From positions 1-60,947 of the forward strand of contig SVKF01000011.1 of the NCBI GenBank assembly GCA_015068605.1: 60,947 nt of DNA. Direction: 5' to 3'. How positions within the stretch are numbered: the first letter of the stretch is position 1; the number at the start of each line of letters is the position of its first letter. The position numbers and the translations under genes are program-made. Below, one piece after another: positions 36,101-44,874 of the stretch. The stretch comes from Oscillospiraceae bacterium. GTDB lineage: Bacteria; Bacillota; Clostridia; Monoglobales; Monoglobaceae. The notes under the pieces were generated by a model, which did no database searches, was not told the DNA's origin, and saw only the letters and a program-made list of their open reading frames with translations.

Positions 36101-36318
36101 ATGTCTGCCGTCAAAATTGCGTGTATACCTACTTCTCCATCGTTAACCAAATCACGGAAATACTCAAGCTCCTGATAAGTGCCAATCTGATACGGATTTT
36201 CTGCACTTCCGTCACCTGTGAGCGTTGTGTCGGCAAACACAATTCCGCCAAGGCTCTGCAAAAGCATTGCAAGGACTACCGTTAAACCTAAAACCTTTTT
36301 AAATAAGGATTTTTTCAT
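33121..36318 (-). CDS. Secreted GLUG-repeat protein with three large tandem repeats
   Basis: A 1065-residue exported protein. Signal peptide (1-29), then three tandem units of about 300 residues, each starting with a pattern like GSYNDLVTFRNMVNAGE, passing through GTFDGNGHKLTNFI and GATIKNLTIEGN, GGLIG and GFI/FGRTD segments, and ending FGQTIGTDDYPVFRTET and YINEGG. These are GLUG-type repeats, known from surface proteins and peptidases, and probably form a beta-helix. A C-terminal module (about 985-1065) ends with VYKVFVWNSMTGMIPVC. No enzyme motif or SLH domain is visible. A binding or structural role in the polysaccharide locus is inferred from context. Confidence 0.83.
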   Translation of the reverse strand: MKKSLFKKVLGLTVVLAMLLQSLGGIVFADTTLTGDGSAENPYQIGTYQELEYFRDLVNDGEVGIHAILTADIAISDGAEWYPLGNATYPYSGIFDGAGYKISNLALNSTGWHAGFFGGTNGATIKNLTVEGNVTSTAAYAGGLIGQANNTTIEYCTFMGNVTGVGGAIAGFIGRTDNAAFTTINNTIKNSAFIGNVTNSASGSASGFAYSKTDVTNSYIVGDVTGHTEVTGVGWQSTATNCFAYGTLTANTTNGYVCRIAGTATNCYYLNHVTKSLAGQGTQKTVTDFKNGSIAYALGDAFGQTIGTDDYPVFRTETNKVILNENGDYINEGGAAIEKEPIEIGSYNDLVTFRNMVNAGETDADAILTADIDLSVESSWTPIGVYAAGTDDATDVDIKYTGTFDGNGHKLTNFIIAGNYRGLFAYTDGATIKNLTIEGGTRADGKGSSHGLNNGAFAATAVGTTIENCKFIGNVTGYSTIAGFLGYTDLASSSMNTITNSAFIGNLTSESNAASGFARMYTLVKNSYLIGDVTGKSEVSAFGLRATVENCFTYGTITATGTGTWDKAYPICAPDATNFGNSATNAYYFNAVASSGVAGGGTKATDYEFKSGKIAHLLGDAFGQTIGTDNHPVFRTETNAVITNANGNYINEGGEPLVYVWEISTYDQLVEFRNAVNAKNGVAMAGKVELLADITIPDGVNWTPIGTWTWAASPFDSSKDAIFTGTFNGNGHKITNVVVDGLDPAWHSGFFRQTNGATIKNLTIEGNIGTYDGTNYSIDAYAGGLIGAANGTTIENCTFRGNVYAKNMAAGYIVRTDTATVDNNIINCVFDGTVQSELGWASGFAYKNTNIENSYSLGTVTGKTEVSAFGLWTGVKNSFSYGSVIATNGSVYPISAGKLGRDGVNDQSAVSNCYYSNLVAGGLGTQAQMMEFINGKVCYLLNQGAGEIIYGQTIGTELYPGFYNNNMVYISGDTYVNGTGAFAGVNAEKASVIASEDTFVMVAQYAKDGDVETLLAVTPVNVTANQLYTQNITQMEGADVYKVFVWNSMTGMIPVCNNAEYVIEQ

Positions 36319-36370
36319 AAAAATCGCTCCCTTTATAAAAATTTATATAAATTTATTTTTTTCTGTTTTA

Positions 36371-37789
36371 TTATCCCCAGATAATGAGAGGAACAACTGT
36401 TGAGGTAAGTCTTCCGGGTGATGAAATTTCAATATTTATCTTATTCATTCCCTTAACAATCTCGCCAACCGTCACAACTGCACTCTGCTTATCCTTTGAG
36501 CGGTATCTCATTTCGCGGACATATAAATTAACATCCTCGCGATCAGCCGTCCAGCTTTCAGGAAGATGAAGCTTAACTCTTATCTGCTTTGTATCATTTA
36601 ATGTATTTGAAAAAATGAAATCAAGCTTTAATGTATCTCCGGGTCGTACGGTATGCTTATCAAACTCAACTCTGCCCTTTGCCCAGATTAGGTCAGGGAA
36701 GTGGATTGAAAGTCCCGTTGTTGCCATTTCGTGGTCAGTTATGAAAAGCTCCGGTGCTTCAACTCGCTCTGTTTCGCCATCGGTATACTCCATATAGATT
36801 TCGTGCGCCTTTAAAACAGAGGGAACGAGCTGATAAATTCTCTCTGTAAGTCTTGTGCAAGTATACTCACGGCGTGGGTACGCACAGTCGATATAGCTTG
36901 AAACAATTTTATCACCTATGTATTCCTGCCAATCCTTGGGAACAAACTCTGTTCCGTGCATAAGCCCCATAATTGAGCCGATTGTTGCCGCAGTACAATC
37001 TGTATCATCACCGCAATTGATTGCATAAATCATTGACTTTTTATAATCGCCCTCGCCGTAAAGCAAGCCTAAAATAACAAAAGAAAGGTTAGCAGGAGCC
37101 TGGAAAAGACCCAAATCTTCAGATTCTTTTACGATTGCATTTCTCGCTTCCTTAAATTCAACGCCCTTGTCATAAAGCTCAATGGCAAGCTTTACGCTTT
37201 TCGCAACACGGCAATCCTTTGGTATAAATGAAAGACCTGTGTCAATAAGCTTTCTTATATCGTTTTCAAAAAACGCCGCACTCTCAAGTGCCGCCGTGAA
37301 CATTGCCGCATAAGTTCCCTCGCCCAACCCGTGGTCAACACAGGCGTCCATATAAGCATATTTAACTGCATACTGTGGAAAGCCGGGGAACAGACAAGCC
37401 CAGATTTCAGTCCTTATCCATGCCCCGTTTGAGTTTTTCCATTGCTCATTAAGATATTCCCCCGAATATGGCGGAAGAAGTCCAAGCTTCATATTCGCCT
37501 TTGCGTTTCCGTATTCATTGCAATAAGGAACAACATAATTAAGCCAATATTCACCCAAAACTCTCGGAGTTATACTGTATATTCCTCTGTCCTCAACCGC
37601 TGTGAGCCAGATAATCTGCAAATCCAAATCGTCGTTTGGCATAGGCTCGCCCGGCGGTGTTGCAAAACCGCTTATATCCTGCATATTAGGGTCGCCCTCA
37701 TAAGGAGCACCCATTGTTCCGCCTATATTTTTACCTATCCAACACGCACTCACACGGTCAAGATACATTTTTCTGTTTAACTTCATCAT
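36371..37789 (-). CDS. ADP-ribosylglycohydrolase-family protein
   Basis: A 472-residue cytoplasmic protein. The metal-binding acids of the ADP-ribosylglycohydrolase (DraG/ARH) fold are visible: GTMGAPYEGDPN with PNDDLDLQIIWL near the N-terminus and NCGDDTDCTAATIGSIMGLMHG later. The last 150 residues form an extra beta domain. Family members cleave N- or O-glycosidic bonds to ribose. As first gene of a polysaccharide operon and divergent from an AraC regulator, it may act on a sugar linkage rather than on ADP-ribosylated protein, but this is inference. I chose the ATG (MMKLNRKMY) nine bases after GAGAGGT; upstream codons to 37828 look non-native. Confidence 0.82.
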   Translation of the reverse strand: MMKLNRKMYLDRVSACWIGKNIGGTMGAPYEGDPNMQDISGFATPPGEPMPNDDLDLQIIWLTAVEDRGIYSITPRVLGEYWLNYVVPYCNEYGNAKANMKLGLLPPYSGEYLNEQWKNSNGAWIRTEIWACLFPGFPQYAVKYAYMDACVDHGLGEGTYAAMFTAALESAAFFENDIRKLIDTGLSFIPKDCRVAKSVKLAIELYDKGVEFKEARNAIVKESEDLGLFQAPANLSFVILGLLYGEGDYKKSMIYAINCGDDTDCTAATIGSIMGLMHGTEFVPKDWQEYIGDKIVSSYIDCAYPRREYTCTRLTERIYQLVPSVLKAHEIYMEYTDGETERVEAPELFITDHEMATTGLSIHFPDLIWAKGRVEFDKHTVRPGDTLKLDFIFSNTLNDTKQIRVKLHLPESWTADREDVNLYVREMRYRSKDKQSAVVTVGEIVKGMNKINIEISSPGRLTSTVVPLIIWG

Positions 37790-37924
37790 AACAACTCTAC
37801 CTCTCTTACAGCAGGAAATAATCCCCATTTTTAATATTTATAATAAATCAGCAACATCAATTATATTTAGCAAACTTTAACAAAGTTGCCATAATCCCCA
37901 CAAATTTATTGTTAAAGATAACTA

Positions 37925-37953
37925 TTGCTCTATTTAAAAGTATACAGTATAAT
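37925..37953 (+). promoter_or_regulatory. Promoter of the AraC-family regulator gene
   Basis: TTGCTC (37925-37930), a 17-bp spacer and TATAAT (37948-37953), about 50 bp before the ATG. The 37790-38000 gap also must hold the divergent promoter of the carbohydrate operon; I see no clear hexamer pair for it, which fits activator-dependent transcription. Confidence 0.65.
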
Positions 37954-38000
37954 AAAATAAAAAACAATACCCATATTTATTTAAAAAGAGGTGCTTATTT

Positions 38001-38900
38001 ATGATTATTCAGAATCAGTCAATAATGCTCAACATCAAGGATGCTGAAGATGCTTTTCATAAACAAATTGACAATTTTGCCATTCATGAATCTCAGCAGG
38101 AATATAGTCTATCTCCCAACCATCACCACACTTTTCTTGAGATGGTCTATGTTGTTAGCGGAACTATTGACCATTCAATTAACGGGGAAGAGTTAAAACC
38201 TCTCCACGCCGGTGATTATATATTTATCGATATAGGAACAACTCACAGCCTTGTTGTACACAACGCATTAGGTATCACTATGGTGTTTACGCCTCAGCTC
38301 ATAGACAAAAATATTCAATCCTGCTCCTCCTTAAAAGAATTATTTAAAAACGACAAATTCAGTTCAGAAATGCGCTCGGGTGCTTTTCCCGTTGACACGA
38401 TTTTGCATGATAATGACGGCTCTTTACTGAACATTATAAGGTTTTTGAAATCAAAATTTGAAAATCCCCAAAGATTATCAGGCAAAATTATCAGAAACAG
38501 CGTTATTTCCATGCTTATGCATATACTTGAGCCCCAGTTTCAGGATAACAAAAAAATAAACCCCATAACAGAGGCACTTATTAAAATTGTGGACGAGCAT
38601 TATCAGGAGCAAAATCTTCTTTCCTGTTCCGCCGCCGAATTAAACTATACTATTCCTTATATTTCTGCGGTGTTTAAAAATGATTTTGGTGTAAGCTTTA
38701 AGGAATACCTGCAAATCCACCGAATAAACAAGGCGAAATATCTCCTGGATACCACTAATATGGCGATTTCGGATATTTGCTATGCTGTTGGCTATTCCAA
38801 CATAAAATTTTTCCGCTCGATTTTCAGAAAATACACCAATATGACCCCGACCCAATATAAAAAATCTCCGTCCTTTGACCACATCAAAAAAACAATTTAA
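38001..38900 (+). CDS. AraC-family transcriptional regulator
   Basis: A 299-residue DNA-binding regulator. Residues about 25-100 form a cupin sugar-sensing domain (HHHTFLEMVYVVSGTIDHS, LHAGDYIFIDIGTTHSL). The C-terminal 100 residues carry two helix-turn-helix units (NYTIPYISAVFKNDFGVSF; ISDICYAVGYSNIKFFRSIF) and the family signature ending NMTPTQYKKS. It is transcribed away from the seven-gene carbohydrate operon and is the obvious candidate activator of it, responding to a released sugar. Start ATG follows AGAGGTG by 8 nt. Confidence 0.92.
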   Translation: MIIQNQSIMLNIKDAEDAFHKQIDNFAIHESQQEYSLSPNHHHTFLEMVYVVSGTIDHSINGEELKPLHAGDYIFIDIGTTHSLVVHNALGITMVFTPQLIDKNIQSCSSLKELFKNDKFSSEMRSGAFPVDTILHDNDGSLLNIIRFLKSKFENPQRLSGKIIRNSVISMLMHILEPQFQDNKKINPITEALIKIVDEHYQEQNLLSCSAAELNYTIPYISAVFKNDFGVSFKEYLQIHRINKAKYLLDTTNMAISDICYAVGYSNIKFFRSIFRKYTNMTPTQYKKSPSFDHIKKTI

Positions 38901-39012
38901 AAGCAAAGGGCATTCAACCCAATAAAACCCCGCAGATAAGAGAAAAATACACAAAAGCATTGACCTTTCTAAAAATCATCCGCATTTCAGACAGAAAGGG
39001 GATGTTAAAGCC

Positions 39013-39056
39013 AAGGCGGTGTTTAAAAAGTCAAAAGACTTTTTAAACACCGCCTT
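39013..39056. repeat. Dispersed hairpin element, copy F (type I head only)
   Basis: A long perfect stem (GGCGGTGTTTAAAAAGTC and its complement, 3-nt loop) with no tail core. It lies between the convergent AraC and vWA-SLH genes and should terminate both. Its stem base matches copy A (AAGGCGG/CCGCCTT), not copy B (AAAGCGG/CCGCTTT). The surrounding 38901-39070 holds nothing else. Confidence 0.85.
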
Positions 39057-39070
39057 AATATAGACCTTAA

Positions 39071-42000
39071 TTATTCATATTTGGTCCAATCGGTAGACTC
39101 TCTGAGAGAAGTCCATTTTTCATAGATATGATTCTTCATTTCATAATCATGGCTATTGGTTGCTTCCTGAACTGCCAGGTAGTACCAAGCTGATTTGTCA
39201 CTGTTATCAGGCCAATTAATCATATCATCGAGTAAATCATCAGCAGATTCAGGTACACGATTTAACACTCTGTTAATCATCGTCATAGCCTCTGCTCTCG
39301 TGATAAACTGATCAGGCTTGAATGTTCCGTCTTCATAACCTCTTATCCAACCATGTGCAGCTGCTTCATGAATATCGTGTTCTGCCCAATGTCCTGCAAC
39401 ATCTGTAAAGTTATCAACAACTTCAAATTCCGAATTATCAAATCTTGCACAGATTGTTGCAAATTCACCACGGGTGATGAACGCATCCGGAACAAAGCGG
39501 TCTGAATATCTGCCTTTTACAATACCGAGCTTTGCCATTGTGGAAATCGCAATGTTGTGCCAATCTCCTTCATCAATATCGTTAAAGCTGTTTTCTGTTG
39601 TAAGATTTTTATCTCTTATTTCGTCCGGCTTTAACAATCTGAAAAAGATAGCTGTTACTTCCGCACGGTTTATGTTATTATTCGGTCTTACTGTACCGTC
39701 GGTGTAGCCTACAACATAAGCGAAATGTTCTTCGCTGTTAAGACTTCCCGGAGTATCATAACCATTGCCTGCACCACCGTTATCATCAACCCATTTTGCA
39801 TATACGGTAATGTCATTGGTCATCTTAACCTCTTCAACATACTTGGTAAGTCCCTTGTCTTCGTACCAGCCTTCAAATACGTAACCTTCTTTTACCGGTC
39901 TCTTGTCGATATCAACGATTGTGTTACGGGCGTAGGTTTCCTTTTTATATTCTGTACCGCCGTTTGATTCGTATGTCAAGGTGTATTTTGTTGTAACACC
40001 TCCGCCACCGCCACCGCCTGAAGATGATTTTTTAAACGAATATGTGTAAGTAACGGTTTCCGTACCGATAGCCGGTGATACCGGAGTTGTATCCCATTCA
40101 CCTTTTTTATATCCGGAATTTGCTTTCATTCCTACCGGAATATAACCCTCAATATCCGCCTGACCATTCTTGCTGTGTTTTCCATATTCGTCAAGAAGAT
40201 TTACAACAATCACAATATCTTCAGTTGAGTCGTCTTCCCATTTTCCGTTTACAACCTTAAAGATAATCTTCTTCTGGAAGATATCTGCAACATGGTCGCC
40301 ATCGTCAGGGTCAGTTGTGCCAATATCGTCTTTTTCCCATTGCGCTGTGTAAATATGAATTATTTCACCTGTACCGTCGGTCTTAACCCAGCCCATAAAT
40401 ACATATCCGTCTCTGGTCGGTGTCCCGAGGTCAATGTTGTCCTGCATTTCAATTGTCTGAACTGTTGTATGATTTTGTCCATCGTAATACCACACACCGC
40501 CATTAGGATCAACTTGAATCTTCTGAGTCTCTGTGTATTCTTCGGTCTGAGGAGTTGGTTCAGCTTCGTCTTCTTCATATTCATCATATACTACATCAGG
40601 TGTCTTATGAAAAACATATATATAAGAAACCGGTTCTGTTCTGCTTACCTCAGTCGGAGGTTCTTCTCTCCATTCGCCCGGATCATCATATCCTGTGTTT
40701 TTAATCATTCCGGTTGGAATGATACTTGTAATATCAGCCGTACCGGTTGGGCTATACTGTCCGTTGCTATCAAGAAGGTCGACCACCTTAACAATATCCT
40801 TTGATGAACCGTCTTCCCATTTTCCGTTTAAGATTTTAAATGTAATCCTCTTTTGATAAATATCGGGAACTTCATCGCCTTCATCAGGGTTTGAACCGCC
40901 ACCGCTTATATCAATATCATAAAACAGTTTTAATGTTACAATGTCATCAGGTGATGTTATTTCTTTAAGGATTGCCGATTTTGTCGCCGCTGACATCTGT
41001 TCGTTTACACAATAATTTGCATAATCCCCGTCTGTTTTCGCTTCAGCTGTTACGGTTGCACCTATTGTATCCGTTTTCATTTCGGTATCATCAGGTGTGG
41101 TTGGATATTCACCATTCTGATTTGCTCTGTAATGTTCAACAATATATGTTACTGCTGTCGGGGATATAGGTGTTGTAAGTCTTTCATACTGCGCAATAAG
41201 AGTAATTGCCGTAACTGTTTTTGCTCCTGCAAGTTCAGCATACGTCTTGGAATTATCAACAATTACCGCATCCTCCTTCCAACCGATAAATCTGAAGTTT
41301 GTTTTAACAGGTGCTTCTGTCGGGAGAAGGTTTGCATCTGTATATCCAACAATCTTTGGAGCAATAGTTATGTTGCCGCCGATATTTCCCCCTGCCAAGT
41401 CATAGTTTACAAGATACGGAGCTTTTTTGTTTGTGAAAATCACTTGTGATGCTTCTGTACCATTGACATTTTTGATTGTGCCATCATAATAAAGTGCATA
41501 TCTTACATCATCATAAATCCAAGTTACATCTCCATCTTTAACCTCATAAAGATATATCGGATCTCCTTCTTTATAACGTGCAAACTGTAAATCGGTAAGG
41601 GTTACTGTTATACCTTCAACTTCTTTTTCGGTTTCGTTTGAACCAAGGGTAATAGTTCCTTCACCCACTACCTGTTCGTGGAACACAGCTCTGAATTTGA
41701 ATGTTATTTCCGAACCGTTAGCTTCAGGTGCGCCATTTGCATTCAGAAGCTTCTTTGTGATGCTTCCGGTAGCAGGAACTTCAAATATCTTATCCGGGTC
41801 TTTTTCCCAGAACGCATATAGAACAACATCCCTTGCCGGCATTGTCATTGTTGAAAAGTCAACCAGTTCCGTAAATTCTGTTCCTTTGTGTACGGCAAAC
41901 CAGCCTCTTAATGTGTAGCCACTAAGCGATTTGTCACCCTCAAGCTTTGAAGGCATTGGCAAATCTGCACCAAATTCCACGCCTGTATTATTTTCCTGAG

Positions 42001-44755
42001 CTGAGGTGAGTTCGGTAAAAGTACCGTCTTCCTGTTGCTGATAATATTTATATGTGAGGTCAAATGTTTTCTTGATTGATGTTACACTAACCTCATGGTC
42101 TCGGGTTTTGGAAAGGTGTACGTCACCGCTGAGTATTTCACCATCTTCAGTTTCAAGATTAAACATCGCATTCGCAATCATTTCTGATGCATCATATATT
42201 TCTCCGTCAACCTCAACCGAGCTTATTGCATAACCCTCATGAGCCTTGAAGAAAACCTCAAGCAATTCCGAATTGTGATGTGCGTAGGTTGTACCGTCCA
42301 TAATAATACTGCCCGAATCATGAGAGGTTGTCAACGTGTAAACAATAGCTCTTGTATAAACCTCAATCGCCTGACCGGACTGAACATTTGTTGCCTGGAA
42401 TATATAAGACCCATCTGCTTCAAATGTAACATTGTTAATACTGTTTTCTATGTCGAACAATGTTGTTTCAGTATCAAGCGGTGTGTCATGATTTGATGAG
42501 GTAATGTGCAAAATCTTTGATATTTCATACCCTTCTTTTGCGCTGAAAATCATTTTTGCGGTATCTGCACCGGCAGTAACCTCTTCACGATATGTATTAT
42601 CTATCTGCTCACCATTAACATTGCCACCGACTTCTGCAGGTTCAACTGTAAGAGTACCGCCATTATCTATTACGCCGCCCACAAGGTGGACATCTTCGTT
42701 AACAATTTCAACATCAAGATATGAAGATTCAGTAAATGTAATACCCGAATCATTTATGTTTGTAAGCACACAATCAAGTCTATACATTGCTTCTGCATGG
42801 TTCGTATCCGAAGATATTGTCAAAACCTTTTCCGCTTCAGCACCGAGAGTCCAGTTAGCAAAATCGGTTACATCAACAGATGTGCCATCTGAAACATCAA
42901 GAGTTGCAATTACAGTATCATCACCGGTATCAGATGTTAAATTAGTGTCAACCAATGAATACTGCATTGATACGCCAAGATTTCTCGTTCCGTCAGGATG
43001 GGATTGAGCCGGAATCATATCGGAAAGAATACCGTTAAGGGTTGTTGCATCATACTCAAATGTATAAGATGTTTCCACTCCTATATGCTTCCACATTTCA
43101 TCATCAACAAGGCTATATCTCAAACTAACATTATCATACTTGTTATCCGCTGTAATTGTAGCTGTATCGGTGTCGGCTGTCTGATATATTCCCGCACCCG
43201 AATTGGTAGGCAGATATCCGCCAAAAGTATCGGCACTTTCATCCTCTACAATAGGGATATAGATAACAAGCTTTCTGCCATAGTCTGTACCGCTGGTTCC
43301 GTCCTTGGGAACTTCGGTTACACAGTGATATCCGAAGTTGAACCCTGTTACCTTTATTGTTTTGCCGCCTTCTATTGTTACTGTTGCCGTTGTGAAAAGC
43401 TCTTCCTCCGATGCCCAGCCGCTTGAAGTCATATCAACTGTGTAAACAGATATTTGTTCAAGGTCATAAACACCGCTCTCCACTGCAGGCAAACGGAAGT
43501 ATTCGGAAATAGTGTCTGTTATAACGGATTTTTCATCCAAGGTTGAGTTTGATGTGATAGAGAATGCAATATCATGGAAAACATTTGTTACTGCACTGCT
43601 CTGTGTATGTGCGGAATAGTAAGAATCCGCCGCTTTTTCTCCCAATGAATTGTATGCTGTTGCCTCCGGATAGTTACTGGAAAGTGCCTGAAGGAAGCTT
43701 ACCGAATCAGCAGACGGTGTGCCAAGATACATCGAGAAAATATGTGCGCCGCCATCCTTCATTGCCTTTGCAGCGGAAACAGCATCATTAGCAACGGTTG
43801 TGCTGAAATCCGAAGTTGTTGTCGGAACACCATCTGTAATCACAAGCACTATCTTTTTACGATTTGCATATGTACCGGCCGGCTGGCTGCTAAAGATTTT
43901 TTCAGCTATTTCCACGCCAAGGTCTGTTCTTGTTGCTCCGTTACCGTCAAGCTCGACAATCGCCTTGCCGATAGTGCCGGTTGACAAAATAGCATCATTC
44001 GTACAGTTAACAAGTGCCTCTGCATAATTATCGTCAGTTAAGTCTGCATACGCTACACCGGGTGTTGTTACCGGTTCAGTGGATGTTACGGTAGTACGTT
44101 CATAAACAGTTGTACTCTGGATATTTACATAATCGCCACGGAATCCAAGGAAGCCTGAAGTATACCAGCCTGCCTGATATGAGCCAAGGATGCTGCTTGA
44201 CGCTTCATAATAGCTTATTCTCGTATATCCGTCACCATCCGCTATGTAATAGGTATTGTCCGTGTCAAGAGTTGTTATGTCAACGGGTGCATAAACTGTA
44301 TTTGTAATTGTTTGTGTTCCGTAAGCGGTAAGTATTTCGGTATTATCATCGTATCCCGATTCACTTGCAAAGCCTACAATCGCAAGGCGATACGAATCGT
44401 TGTTTGCAGTATTAAAGCTTGCCACCTCCGACACAAATGAGGCAACAGCATTTTTCATAACGCCAAGCTTCGTTGAGTTATCTATTGTGTCGTCCATAGA
44501 ACCTGACTGGTCAAGCACCAGTATTATATCAGCCGGCACAGTTGCAGCTGACGAGGTTGTGGAGCCTGTGGTATAAGCCTCAAGCTTAATCTTACTCGGC
44601 TGACCGCTTGCCGCAGGCAAAAGCTCCTTTGTAAACACAACAGCAGGGTCTGTCGCAGCAGAGCCTGTCGCAGCAGAAACCGTTACGGCCGCAGGAAGCA
44701 ATGTTATAAGCATTGCTATCGTCAAAATTGTCGCCAGTATCCTTCTTGTTTTCAT
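39071..44755 (-). CDS. Giant vWA / isopeptide-pilin-like / SLH surface protein
   Basis: A 1894-residue exported protein. Signal peptide (1-29), a von Willebrand A domain (about 65-400) with the metal site DQSGS and ITDGVPT, beta modules, a Listeria-Bacteroides-type repeat (FTELVDFSTMTMPARDVVLYA), a Spy0128-like pilin isopeptide domain (near 1060-1180; KKLL lysine, FTNKK asparagine), MucBP-like and two tandem repeats of about 90 residues (KNGKWEDxS type), another Listeria-Bacteroides repeat, and three C-terminal SLH repeats (about 1675-1894; NNINRAEVTAIFFRLL, ITRGEFATICARF, ITRAEAMTMINRVL). It looks like an S-layer-anchored adhesin. No LPxTG motif. AAGGAAGG precedes the ATG. Downstream of a TetR gene with palindromic operators between them. 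Confidence 0.88.
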   Translation of the reverse strand: MKTRRILATILTIAMLITLLPAAVTVSAATGSAATDPAVVFTKELLPAASGQPSKIKLEAYTTGSTTSSAATVPADIILVLDQSGSMDDTIDNSTKLGVMKNAVASFVSEVASFNTANNDSYRLAIVGFASESGYDDNTEILTAYGTQTITNTVYAPVDITTLDTDNTYYIADGDGYTRISYYEASSSILGSYQAGWYTSGFLGFRGDYVNIQSTTVYERTTVTSTEPVTTPGVAYADLTDDNYAEALVNCTNDAILSTGTIGKAIVELDGNGATRTDLGVEIAEKIFSSQPAGTYANRKKIVLVITDGVPTTTSDFSTTVANDAVSAAKAMKDGGAHIFSMYLGTPSADSVSFLQALSSNYPEATAYNSLGEKAADSYYSAHTQSSAVTNVFHDIAFSITSNSTLDEKSVITDTISEYFRLPAVESGVYDLEQISVYTVDMTSSGWASEEELFTTATVTIEGGKTIKVTGFNFGYHCVTEVPKDGTSGTDYGRKLVIYIPIVEDESADTFGGYLPTNSGAGIYQTADTDTATITADNKYDNVSLRYSLVDDEMWKHIGVETSYTFEYDATTLNGILSDMIPAQSHPDGTRNLGVSMQYSLVDTNLTSDTGDDTVIATLDVSDGTSVDVTDFANWTLGAEAEKVLTISSDTNHAEAMYRLDCVLTNINDSGITFTESSYLDVEIVNEDVHLVGGVIDNGGTLTVEPAEVGGNVNGEQIDNTYREEVTAGADTAKMIFSAKEGYEISKILHITSSNHDTPLDTETTLFDIENSINNVTFEADGSYIFQATNVQSGQAIEVYTRAIVYTLTTSHDSGSIIMDGTTYAHHNSELLEVFFKAHEGYAISSVEVDGEIYDASEMIANAMFNLETEDGEILSGDVHLSKTRDHEVSVTSIKKTFDLTYKYYQQQEDGTFTELTSAQENNTGVEFGADLPMPSKLEGDKSLSGYTLRGWFAVHKGTEFTELVDFSTMTMPARDVVLYAFWEKDPDKIFEVPATGSITKKLLNANGAPEANGSEITFKFRAVFHEQVVGEGTITLGSNETEKEVEGITVTLTDLQFARYKEGDPIYLYEVKDGDVTWIYDDVRYALYYDGTIKNVNGTEASQVIFTNKKAPYLVNYDLAGGNIGGNITIAPKIVGYTDANLLPTEAPVKTNFRFIGWKEDAVIVDNSKTYAELAGAKTVTAITLIAQYERLTTPISPTAVTYIVEHYRANQNGEYPTTPDDTEMKTDTIGATVTAEAKTDGDYANYCVNEQMSAATKSAILKEITSPDDIVTLKLFYDIDISGGGSNPDEGDEVPDIYQKRITFKILNGKWEDGSSKDIVKVVDLLDSNGQYSPTGTADITSIIPTGMIKNTGYDDPGEWREEPPTEVSRTEPVSYIYVFHKTPDVVYDEYEEDEAEPTPQTEEYTETQKIQVDPNGGVWYYDGQNHTTVQTIEMQDNIDLGTPTRDGYVFMGWVKTDGTGEIIHIYTAQWEKDDIGTTDPDDGDHVADIFQKKIIFKVVNGKWEDDSTEDIVIVVNLLDEYGKHSKNGQADIEGYIPVGMKANSGYKKGEWDTTPVSPAIGTETVTYTYSFKKSSSGGGGGGGVTTKYTLTYESNGGTEYKKETYARNTIVDIDKRPVKEGYVFEGWYEDKGLTKYVEEVKMTNDITVYAKWVDDNGGAGNGYDTPGSLNSEEHFAYVVGYTDGTVRPNNNINRAEVTAIFFRLLKPDEIRDKNLTTENSFNDIDEGDWHNIAISTMAKLGIVKGRYSDRFVPDAFITRGEFATICARFDNSEFEVVDNFTDVAGHWAEHDIHEAAAHGWIRGYEDGTFKPDQFITRAEAMTMINRVLNRVPESADDLLDDMINWPDNSDKSAWYYLAVQEATNSHDYEMKNHIYEKWTSLRESTDWTKYE

Positions 44756-44814
44756 AAAAACCTTCCTTTCGAGATATTATTCGCATATTGTTTTATAAAT
44801 CAGTCGGGGATTGT

Positions 44815-44853
44815 TTATGTTGTATATTGTACAACATAAAGGGGTACCCCTTT
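44815..44853. promoter_or_regulatory. Two overlapping palindromes, likely operators of the surface-protein gene
   Basis: TTATGTTGTA and TACAACATAA (44815-44839) are perfect 10-bp arms around a 5-nt centre. The next palindrome, AAAGGGGTACCCCTTT (44838-44853), overlaps its end. Both lie about 60-100 bp upstream of the surface-protein ATG and just after the tetR stop. Loopless palindromes fit dimeric repressor sites better than a terminator. TetR proteins often bind such sites near their own gene. Confidence 0.65.
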
Positions 44854-44874
44854 GCAAAAGTATTTAATTTCCGA

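Noticed and set aside
42504-44027. Plus-strand ORFs within the giant surface-protein gene
   Set aside because: They are opposite-strand shadows of a repeat-rich, Thr/Ser-rich coding sequence, with no ribosome sites or recognisable domains.
39071-44755. Sortase-anchored (LPxTG) pilin
   Set aside because: Despite the isopeptide domain there is no LPxTG, hydrophobic tail or sortase gene; the C-terminus is three SLH repeats.
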